Assembly: GCA_034658655.1 (NCBI GenBank)
Contig: JAYEFQ010000023.1
Span: 39,523 to 103,522 of the forward strand
DNA length: 64,000 nucleotides
DNA from: JAQIBY01 sp034658655
Lineage (GTDB): Bacteria; Bacteroidota; Bacteroidia; Bacteroidales; ML635J-15
Direction: 5' to 3'
The notes beneath the pieces were generated by a model, which saw only the letters and a program-made list of their open reading frames with translations, did no database searches and was not told the origin of the DNA. Position numbers and translations under genes: made by a program. Within the stretch, counting starts at the first letter, position 1, and each line of letters starts with the position of its first letter. Of this stretch, positions 52,602-59,541 are shown piece after piece.

Positions 52602-53699
52602 ATGCTGAAAAATAAAACCATAGCTGTTGTTATCCCTGCCTACAATGAGGAGTCTCAAATAAACATGGTAATTAATACCATGCCCGAATTTGTAGATCGC
52701 ATTGTAATTGTGAACGACAAGTCTAAAGATAAAACGCTCGATGTTGTTGAAAAATGCATAGAGTCAGACAAAAATGATTACAGCAATGAGCTTATCGCTG
52801 AACAAATTCCTGAGAAAAATAGATATAATGAAGCTGAGCAGGTTGTTTTCGAAATGAGTCAAAAAGAAAAATTACGGTTTACTCGCTCAGAAATTGTAAA
52901 TGAAAATCCAGATACTGATCGGATAATTCTTATTAATCATATTGATAATGGTGGCGTAGGTGCTGCTATTGCATCGGGCTATAAATGGTGTAAAGATATG
53001 AGTATTGATTGCACGGCTGTTATGGCTGGTGACGGTCAAATGGATCCATTGGAGTTGAAAGGAATTTGCTTGCCGGTAATTGATGATGGTGTCGATTATG
53101 TCAAAGGCAATCGCTTGATTCACCAATCTGCTCGAATGGTAATTCCAAAACATCGGTTTTTTGGAAATTCTGTTTTGTCGATATTAACAAAAATTGCATC
53201 AGGTTATTGGCGTGTTTCGGATACACAAACTGGTTATACAGCAATTTCACTTAGTGCGTTAAGTAAAATAGAATTGTACAAAATATATCCACGCTACGGC
53301 ATGCCTAATGATATGCTTGTGAAACTTAATATTGCATCATGTACATTGCGTGAAGTGCCAATAAAGCCTGTTTACAGAGTGGGGGAACAAAGTAAAATGA
53401 AAATCCGAAAAGTTATTCCAAAAATATCATGGTTGTTGTTGCGTTCTTTCTTTAAACGCTTGTGGCAAAAATATTTTGTTAGAAATTTCCATCCGCTTTT
53501 TGTGCTGTATTTTATTGGCATGATACTTTTTGTGGCGTCTATACCATTTTTTGTGAAAATTATTGATCGCGTTATCAATGGGATGGATGCAAATCCAGTT
53601 ACAGTGCTTGCTTTTTTCTTCTTGTTTATTAGTGCATTTCAATCACTTTTGTTTGCAATGTGGATGGATATTCAAGATAACGAGCGATTGTACAAGTAG
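52602..53699 (+). CDS. GT2 family glycosyltransferase with two C-terminal membrane helices
   Basis: This 365-residue protein starts MLKNKTIAVVIPAYNEESQI, with the metal/nucleotide segment IVIVNDKSKDKT. NGGVGAAIASGYKW and MAGDGQMDP (DxD-like GDG) follow, around residues 125-150. Then come SDTQTGYTAIS and two transmembrane helices in residues 300-360 that end at FAMWMDIQDNERLYK. It is of the dolichyl-phosphate-mannose-synthase type, likely transferring a sugar to a polyprenyl phosphate. Between IVIVNDK and NHIDNGG there is an unusual insert of about 50 charged residues. The last 16 codons recur, diverged, at 54150. Confidence 0.85.
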   Translation: MLKNKTIAVVIPAYNEESQINMVINTMPEFVDRIVIVNDKSKDKTLDVVEKCIESDKNDYSNELIAEQIPEKNRYNEAEQVVFEMSQKEKLRFTRSEIVNENPDTDRIILINHIDNGGVGAAIASGYKWCKDMSIDCTAVMAGDGQMDPLELKGICLPVIDDGVDYVKGNRLIHQSARMVIPKHRFFGNSVLSILTKIASGYWRVSDTQTGYTAISLSALSKIELYKIYPRYGMPNDMLVKLNIASCTLREVPIKPVYRVGEQSKMKIRKVIPKISWLLLRSFFKRLWQKYFVRNFHPLFVLYFIGMILFVASIPFFVKIIDRVINGMDANPVTVLAFFFLFISAFQSLLFAMWMDIQDNERLYK

Positions 53700-53714
53700 A
53701 TTTATTTTCAAGGT

Positions 53715-54142
53715 ATGAAATTAGAAGATATTAATAAGCTTATAAAACAAGGAGTATCCTACAATGAAATTTTACTTTGAAGAAATGCAAGGTGGTTTTT
53801 TAACCGAATTGACTTACAATACTCAAAAAACAACAATAAATAAAAGTTCGGATAAAAGTTCGGATAAAATATTATTATTATTATCAGAAAATTCGCAAAT
53901 AATACCACTTTAAAATTAAAAATTCCGGTATAATGCCGATGTAGATTCAACACCGATAGGCGAAGCAAAGCGTAGTTTATCGGTAGTTTTGAATCACAAT
54001 CGGTATTACAATTTCTGAATTATCACAAAAACTAAATATTTCAACAAGAGCTATTGAGAAAAATTTATCAAACTTAAAGACTACTAATAAAATCAGACGT
54101 ATCGGCAGTAAAAAAGCAGGATATTGGGAAATAATAAATTAA
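53715..54142 (+). pseudogene. Remnant of an AlbA-type ATP-binding/wHTH protein, split by a palindrome
   Basis: The ATG at 53715 reads MKLEDINKLIKQG, the typical first residues of AlbA_2-domain (Schlafen-like) proteins. It then jumps in another frame to the family's C-terminal part: FEEMQGGFLTELTY, KSSDKSSDKILLLLSENSQ, and after the repeat ITISELSQKLNISTRAIEKN and RIGSKKAGYWEIIN. The middle ~350 codons are missing, and the 80-bp palindromic repeat sits between SENSQ and ITISEL. A tandem AAAAGTTCGGAT pair is at 53841-53864. The family call is from motif memory. Confidence 0.6.
53928..54008 (+). repeat. 80-bp palindromic element, copy 2
   Basis: It is nearly identical to the complement of 34950-35030. 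Arms include ATAATGCCGAT/ATCGGTATTAC, GATTCAA/TTGAATC and ACCGATA/TATCGGT around the loop GGCGAAGCAAAGCGTAG. It interrupts the AlbA-type remnant between codons, with no obvious target duplication. Confidence 0.75.
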
Positions 54143-54149
54143 AATACTT

Positions 54150-54198
54150 GTTTGCCATGTGGATGGATATTCAAGATAATGAAAGGCTTTATAAGTAA
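54150..54198 (+). pseudogene. 3' fragment of a second glycosyltransferase gene
   Basis: The last 16 codons, FAMWMDIQDNERLYK plus stop, repeat the end of the gene at 52602-53699. About eight base changes are nearly all synonymous (for example cga to agg, tag to taa). This pattern means a paralogue that diverged under selection before the rest of it was lost. It overlaps the flippase stop by 10 bp, as its intact ancestor would have. Confidence 0.75.
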
Positions 54199-55085
54199 GT
54201 TTGTTTTTTAATTGATTTTGCAAGCAGTGAAATCAGGAAAATAAAAACTTCTCCTGTTATAAACCATAATCGGCTTAAGATACTAAAGCTAGTTGCTGTT
54301 GCTAAATCGCAGCCCATCAAGCTTAAAAAACTCACAATAATTCCTTCGCGTACGCCAATGCCTCCAGGAATAATTATGGCGAGAATACCATAAACAACAC
54401 TAACAGGGAAAATAAATGATGCAATCAATGCATCGGCTATTCCCATTGTTTTAAGCAGAAAAAAGAAACCAATAATCCATAATGCCCAATATAAAATTAT
54501 AAATCCACTAATTTTCGCTGTTCCTTTTAGGCTTAGCAATGGGATGTTTATTTCTTTCTTAAACCATTTTAGCATTAGCTTACTAATGAGTTCATGCAAT
54601 GGTTTGAAAAACAGAAAAAGCGCTATCCCAATTATGGTAAAGAAAATAATCCAAGGAATATACCAGGCGTTATCTAATTTTAATAAAGGGAAAAAACTAA
54701 TGATTAATCCCCACAAAATGTAAATGAGCTGTTCTTTGAGTGAGACAATGGAGCTTTCTCGTCCAGAAATTGCTGAATCTTTTGCAACATAACTGGCTCT
54801 GCCTATAATCACCCATACTTTCCCTGGAATATATTTCGCAAAAATCGAGAGTCCATGTGAGATTAAGCCGGTTTTTCGGCTAACGTGAATTTTGTGAATT
54901 TTTAAGGCATACCACCAACTTTGCGTACTGAAATAAAATCCTGCCCATAAAAACATAATGGCAAGTCCGAGGTACCAATAATTTATCTGTATGTCAGAAA
55001 AGACCAAGTAATCTATTTGTGTCAAATAAATGACAAAGATGATTATGGATAGATAGAATAATATATTAAAAAATCGTTTCATCAA
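54189..55085 (-). CDS. Flippase-like membrane protein (LPG synthase TM-region/AglD family)
   Basis: This 298-residue protein has eight or so hydrophobic segments. Family motifs are GLISHGLSIFAKYIPGKVWVI (near residue 80), STVSLKEQL-like SIVSLKEQL, and the conserved loop IPGGIGVREGIIVSFL near residue 240. UPF0104/AglD-type proteins are associated with glycolipid synthesis or flipping in the envelope. It is the third gene of the udk-exonuclease-flippase run (30 nt after the exonuclease) and is convergent with glycosyltransferase sequence, suggesting a joint role in polyprenyl-linked glycan synthesis. Confidence 0.8.
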   Translation of the reverse strand: MMKRFFNILFYLSIIIFVIYLTQIDYLVFSDIQINYWYLGLAIMFLWAGFYFSTQSWWYALKIHKIHVSRKTGLISHGLSIFAKYIPGKVWVIIGRASYVAKDSAISGRESSIVSLKEQLIYILWGLIISFFPLLKLDNAWYIPWIIFFTIIGIALFLFFKPLHELISKLMLKWFKKEINIPLLSLKGTAKISGFIILYWALWIIGFFFLLKTMGIADALIASFIFPVSVVYGILAIIIPGGIGVREGIIVSFLSLMGCDLATATSFSILSRLWFITGEVFIFLISLLAKSIKKQTYL

Positions 55086-55115
55086 AGTAACCCTTATAAG
55101 GCTTTAAAAATGAGA

Positions 55116-55835
55116 CTACTCCACCGAATACTCCACATTTTCTTCTTTTATCAGCGCCTGATTTTGCATGCGTAAATATAATTGCACTACGGCAAGTACA
55201 TCTTTTTCGCAATATTTCGCAATGCGGGTTACATCGTTTTCTTCGTAATACACTGAAGCCACTTGGGAGCCGTCAATATCATCTTTTGGTGTTGGAATAT
55301 CAAAAATCGCCGTTAATAAATCTAGCGATGTATAGTGTTTGTAATCTCCGAATTTCCATAAATTCATGGTGTCAAGATGTTTAACCTCCCATGGTTTTTT
55401 TCCTGCGATATTAATAATCTCTGGCAAAGGGATTCCGTTTACCAGCATTCTGCGGGCAACATAGGGGATGTCAAATTCGCTGCTGTTATGTCCGCAAAGA
55501 AATTTTTCTCCAGTTGCAGCAAATTTATTTAACATGTCGGCAAAGTCTCTAAGTAAAGCTGCTTCGTCGGTGCCATAATACGATTTAAGTCTAAAAGTCC
55601 GCTCCCCACCTTTCATGCTGACATGTCCTGCTGAAATACATACAATTTTCCCGAATTCAGAATAAATTCCTGCACGCTGATACACGTCTTGAGCAGTTTC
55701 ATCCTCTTTACGGAAGTACCCTGATTTTTTCCCCCAAAGGCCTTGCATGCGTTCTGATAAATCCTCAAAATTCGGCGTTCCGGGAACCGTTTCTATATCA
55801 AAGAAAATGATGCTGCTAATTGGTATTTGGCTCAT
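55116..55835 (-). CDS. DnaQ/PolB-like 3'-5' exonuclease
   Basis: This 239-residue protein has an RNase H-like fold with the three DEDD exonuclease motifs: IIFFDIETVPG (Exo I, residue 12), GHNSSEFDIPYVARRM (Exo II, near residue 117) and YCEKDVLAVV (Exo III, near residue 208). It resembles the free-standing predicted PolB-like 3'-5' exonucleases of Bacteroidota. A role in DNA repair or RNA trimming is not determined. It starts 5 nt after the udk stop. Confidence 0.85.
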   Translation of the reverse strand: MSQIPISSIIFFDIETVPGTPNFEDLSERMQGLWGKKSGYFRKEDETAQDVYQRAGIYSEFGKIVCISAGHVSMKGGERTFRLKSYYGTDEAALLRDFADMLNKFAATGEKFLCGHNSSEFDIPYVARRMLVNGIPLPEIINIAGKKPWEVKHLDTMNLWKFGDYKHYTSLDLLTAIFDIPTPKDDIDGSQVASVYYEENDVTRIAKYCEKDVLAVVQLYLRMQNQALIKEENVEYSVE

Positions 55836-55840
55836 AACTA

Positions 55841-56449
55841 TTACTTTAAGTTATTTTGGATATAATTTGTTAAAATCTTAATCGCTATTTTATTTTCTCC
55901 TCCTTGCGGGACAATGATGTCCGCATAACGTTTTGTTGGTTCAATGAATTGTTCATGTGATGGTTTTACCGTTTTTACATAACGGTCTAAAACTGTTTTT
56001 ATCGAACGACCACGCTCAATAATATCCCGGTTTATTACTCGGGTAAGACGGTCATCTGCATCGGCATGTACGAAAACTTTTAAATCCATTAATTCCCGTA
56101 GTTTCGGATGACTTAAACACAAAATGCCCTCAATAATAATTACTTCTCTTGATTCAACCGGAATGGTTTCTTTCGCACGTGTGCAGGTTAAATATGAATA
56201 AATCGGTTGTCCGACCCTGTTTCCATTTTTTAGAGCCATCACATGCTCAATGAGTAAATTCCACTCAATTGCGTTGGGATGATCAAAATTAATTTTTTGC
56301 CTTTCCTTTAGCGGAAGATTGCTGTTGTCTTTATAATATGAGTCCTGTGGAATTAAAGAAATCTCATTTTTTTTCAAATTATTGGCAATTTTCTTGACAA
56401 CAGTTGTTTTGCCGGAACCTGTACCCCCTGCTATTCCTACAATTAACAT
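55841..56449 (-). CDS. udk: Uridine kinase
   Basis: This 202-residue enzyme phosphorylates uridine and cytidine in the salvage pathway. It shows the P-loop GIAGGTGSGKTTVVKK at residues 5-20, the substrate region PQDSYYKD and FDHPNAIEW, VIIIEGILCL and RLTRVINRDIIERG. It heads the short operon with the exonuclease and flippase genes. Confidence 0.95.
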   Translation of the reverse strand: MLIVGIAGGTGSGKTTVVKKIANNLKKNEISLIPQDSYYKDNSNLPLKERQKINFDHPNAIEWNLLIEHVMALKNGNRVGQPIYSYLTCTRAKETIPVESREVIIIEGILCLSHPKLRELMDLKVFVHADADDRLTRVINRDIIERGRSIKTVLDRYVKTVKPSHEQFIEPTKRYADIIVPQGGENKIAIKILTNYIQNNLK

Positions 56450-56451
56450 AA

Positions 56452-56482
56452 TTTGCTATTTGTTTTCAGATTAGTAATTTTG
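56452..56482 (+). promoter_or_regulatory. Complete promoter, apparently the ancestral manA promoter
   Basis: TTTG (56452-56455), 19 nt, TAATTTTG (56475-56482) match the consensus. The -7 box lies inside the first copy of the 47-bp direct repeat. The repeat ends in ATGAAAGAATT, the manA start, but here leads into the inserted DNA instead of manA. Confidence 0.6.
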
Positions 56483-56520
56483 ATTTTCAAGATAATAATA
56501 ATTTGACAAATGAAAGAATT
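56474..56520 (+). repeat. 47-bp direct repeat, left copy
   Basis: Identical base for base to 57872-57918. It contains a -7 box TAATTTTG and the codons ATGAAAGAATT of the manA start. The two copies are 1,398 bp apart and bracket the RhuM-Fic pseudogene. Confidence 0.9.
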
Positions 56521-56667
56521 GCGATATTATTAGAGCAAAAAAAATCATCTGAATAAAAAGACTAATGTATAGAAAAATTTAAATCTTTTATTTTTACGAA
56601 AGATATTTTATCATCAACAATAACTCTTGTTATTTTATAATTGTTGGCTTCTATTGTTTGTCTGTTG

Positions 56668-57660
56668 TTAATTTTTCTTGTTAATTAAATTTACAGTTAC
56701 TTTTATCATTGTTTCTTTTTCTTCTGGTTTACTAACAGCAATCATCAATGTCAAAGCGATTAATGCATTATCTGCAATTCTTTTAAGTTTATTAGAGTTA
56801 AACAATATTCCATTTATCTCTAAGAAATACAAAAACAGAAATGCTGCAATACGTTTATTGCCATCGGAAAAAGAATGATTTTTCACAACAAAGTATAATA
56901 AGTTTGCTGCCTTTTCTTCAATGCTAGGATATAAATCATGTCCATCAAACGATTAATAAATTGTAGAAACAGAGCTTTTGAATGAGTGGTCTTTTTCGTG
57001 GCCAAACAAATCACTATTACCATATACTTGTTTTGTCATTTTAATTTGTTTAATTGCTTCCTCGTAAGTTAATTGATGTGTTTCTTTTCCTGAAGTGTCT
57101 TTTATTTCAAGTCTTTGATGGTCGTAATCATCTAAAATATCTAAAGCATATGAATAATCTGAAATTATCTGTAAAAGTCCTTTGCTTTCATCTGTTGATA
57201 ATTCCTTATGGTAAACTGTATTGCTTAATATTCTAACAGTTTCTTGTAATTGGGACAACTGTTCTACTTGTTTTTCTAATCTTTTTTGATTGACAACATA
57301 ACCTTTTACCAAATAGTCTTTTAATACTTCATTTGCCCATTTTCTGAATTCTGTGCCTTTTTTTGAGTTAACTCTATATCCTACAGCAATAATTAAGTCA
57401 AGATTGTAGTGTTTTATATTCCGTTTTATTGCTCGATTACCTTCATCTTGAACTTGTGTAATTTTTGCACAAGTTGATTTTTCTTTAAGTTCTTGACTTC
57501 TGTAGATGTTGGAAATATGTCGATTAATAGATGTTCTATTTGTTTCAAATAACTTTTCTAATTGGTATTGATTTAACCAAACAGTATCGTTTTCAAGTTT
57601 AACCTTAATTGAAGTGTTACCTTCTTTCGTTTTGTATATTTTAATTTCAGAATTTTCCAT
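56668..57660 (-). pseudogene. RhuM/Fic-domain gene with one nonsense codon
   Basis: The frame from the ATG at 57660 covers 331 codons to 56668 with a single in-frame TAA at 56953-56955 (codon 236). The first part is RhuM-like: KVKLENDTVWLNQYQLEKLF, NRTSINRHISNIY and LIIAVGYRVNSKKGTEFRKW. After the stop the frame continues SFDGHDLYPSIEEKAANLL and then the Fic motif NHSFSDGNKRIAA. One C-to-T change (CAA to TAA) would explain the break. RhuM-Fic proteins occur in accessory DNA, often near defence or toxin genes. The 5' and 3' flanks (57661-57871 and 56521-56667) show no further gene. Confidence 0.8.
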
Positions 57661-57871
57661 TTAATTTACATCTTTTAAATTTATCTTAAAACTGCTGTGT
57701 CCTTTAATATATACTTACTCCCATGTGTTATTAGTCATAGACTATATGTTATGTATCCTTCTGAAATTTCCAGTCTTACTTCACTTGATAAAAGTTCATT
57801 ATGCAAAACTGAATTTCGAAAAAGTAAATTAATAGTATGATGCATAAAGGTGTATTCTTTCATATTATTTT

Positions 57872-57918
57872 GTAATTTTGATTTTCAAGATAATAATAAT
57901 TTGACAAATGAAAGAATT
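57872..57918 (+). repeat. 47-bp direct repeat, right copy
   Basis: Identical to 56474-56520. This copy is continuous with manA: its last 11 bases are the manA start codon region. Confidence 0.9.
57873..57880 (+). promoter_or_regulatory. manA -7 element without a clear -33 partner
   Basis: TAATTTTG lies 27 nt before the manA ATG. At the required 19-21 nt distance upstream the sequence is aaaggtgt, not TTTG. The -33 box seen at the left repeat has therefore been replaced by inserted DNA. Confidence 0.45.
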
Positions 57919-58897
57919 ACCACTTTATCCAATAAAATTTCATCCTGTTTTTAAAGAAAAAATCTGGGGCGGAAGCAAATTGAAATCTCAACTTAATAAA
58001 CATGATGCGCCTGAAAATTGTGGGGAATCATGGGAAATATCTGCCGTGCCCGGAAGCGTTTCTGTCGTAAAAAACGGATTCCTTGAAGGAAATACGCTTC
58101 AGGATATTCTTGAAATTTATATGGGTGATTTGCTTGGTCCGGATATTTTTGAGCTTTTTGGTGAAAATTTTCCGCTATTGATAAAATTTATTGATGCAAA
58201 TGACGATTTATCCGTGCAAGTGCATCCCGATGATGAGGTTGCTGCGAAAAAACATGAATCTTTTGGGAAAACAGAAGCTTGGTATATTGTTGATGCAGAA
58301 TCTGATGCAAAACTTGTTTCAGGATTTAATAAGTCCGTCGCGAAATCTGAGTTTGTTGCACGAATGAATAATAATGAGATACTGCCGGTATTAAATAGGG
58401 TTTCTGTTAAAGCTGAAGATTTGTTTTTTATTCCTGCCGGACGAGTACATGCAACTGGTAAAGGAATTTTGTTTGCAGAAATACAGCAAAATTCTGATGT
58501 AACATATCGTATTTACGATTGGGACAGAATGGGTGTTGATGGAAAGCCACGACAACTGCATGTGCAGGAAGCAATGGAGGTGATTGATTTCTCAGAAATA
58601 AAGCAGGCAGAAACTCTCTATGAATCGGAAATCAATTCCCCGTCAAGAATGTTGCGCACTGATTATTTTATCATGAACATGATTCATATTGATAAAAAAA
58701 TCACTAAATCTTATGTGGATTGCCAATCCTTTGTTGTTTATATGTGTGTGGATGGGAAAGCTGAAATCCGATCCGATAATGCATCAGAAACCATTGAAAA
58801 AGGAGAAAGCATTTTATTGCCTTATGAATTAATGGAAATCCAAATCATCCCTGACAAAGAGGTTAAAATGATTGAAGTTTATATTGAATTGGAATAA
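57908..58897 (+). CDS. manA: Mannose-6-phosphate isomerase, class I
   Basis: This 329-residue zinc enzyme converts fructose-6-phosphate and mannose-6-phosphate, supplying mannose for glycan synthesis. Zn-site motifs are DLSVQVHPDDEVA (near residue 97), a Glu in FGKTEAWYIV, and PAGRVHATGKG near residue 178. The N-terminal KIWGGSKL and GESWEISAVPG segments are typical. Its promoter region is one copy of the 47-bp repeat. Confidence 0.93.
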   Translation: MKELPLYPIKFHPVFKEKIWGGSKLKSQLNKHDAPENCGESWEISAVPGSVSVVKNGFLEGNTLQDILEIYMGDLLGPDIFELFGENFPLLIKFIDANDDLSVQVHPDDEVAAKKHESFGKTEAWYIVDAESDAKLVSGFNKSVAKSEFVARMNNNEILPVLNRVSVKAEDLFFIPAGRVHATGKGILFAEIQQNSDVTYRIYDWDRMGVDGKPRQLHVQEAMEVIDFSEIKQAETLYESEINSPSRMLRTDYFIMNMIHIDKKITKSYVDCQSFVVYMCVDGKAEIRSDNASETIEKGESILLPYELMEIQIIPDKEVKMIEVYIELE

Positions 58898-58900
58898 TTA

Positions 58901-58940
58901 TTTTTAGTAGGGATGCGATTAATCGCATCCCTACTAAAAA
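58901..58940. repeat. GTAGGGATG palindromic repeat, copy 2
   Basis: This is a perfect 40-bp palindrome (TTTTTAGTAGGGATGCGATT and its complement) 3 bp after the manA stop. The inner 28 bp matches 35384-35427 except for one base. The A/T arms could terminate transcription in both directions. Confidence 0.9.
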
Positions 58941-58994
58941 TATAAACAGGATTTTTATATCTTTAAGCTAATTTATAATTAAAATTTAAAACTA

Positions 58995-59519
58995 ATGCGA
59001 ATTTCCCGTATTAAACAAGTAAAAGGTATTGATAATCAGGTTGATGAAGTGGATTTGAGTTTGCTTGATTCTATCATTGAAAAGTACAAAAATCAGCGTG
59101 GAATTATGATTCCTTTGCTGCAAAGTACGCAGAATATTTATGGATATTTGCCAAAACAAGCCTTCCCGAAACTTGCTGATGAAACAGGGTTAAATTTATC
59201 GGACATGTATGGCGTTGCAAGCTTTTATACACAGTTTAGATTGAACCCTGTTGGTAAGTACATTGTCAAAGTTTGTCATGGTACTGCATGTCATGTGCAA
59301 GGGGCAAAGGCGCTTACTGATGCATTGGAAGAAAGCTTGAAAATAAAAGATGGTGAAACAACCGAAGATAAATTATTTACATTAGAATCTGTTGCTTGTC
59401 TCGGATGTTGTTCTTTGGCTCCTGTGATTATGGTTAATGATGAAATTTATGGTAATCTTGATGGAAAAGGTGCATTAAAAATTATCCGAAATATTCGTGT
59501 GAACGAAAAATCGAAATAA
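58995..59519 (+). CDS. NuoE-like [2Fe-2S] subunit
   Basis: This 174-residue thioredoxin-like ferredoxin has the four cluster ligands in CHGTACHVQGAK (near residue 92) and CLGCCSLAP (near residue 132), the C-x4-C…C-x3-C pattern of NuoE, HoxE and HydC. Helical N-terminal half MIPLLQSTQNIYGYLP and GVASFYTQF are typical. It is the first of three genes for a soluble NAD-linked complex; the next starts 22 nt downstream. A -7-like TATCTTTA is at 58958-58965. Confidence 0.9.
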   Translation: MRISRIKQVKGIDNQVDEVDLSLLDSIIEKYKNQRGIMIPLLQSTQNIYGYLPKQAFPKLADETGLNLSDMYGVASFYTQFRLNPVGKYIVKVCHGTACHVQGAKALTDALEESLKIKDGETTEDKLFTLESVACLGCCSLAPVIMVNDEIYGNLDGKGALKIIRNIRVNEKSK

Positions 59520-59541
59520 GTACCTGAAAAAAATTAGTACT

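Noticed and set aside
56474..57918. Integrase-type att sites in a tRNA gene
   Set aside because: The repeat is the manA leader, not a tRNA, and the insert has no integrase.
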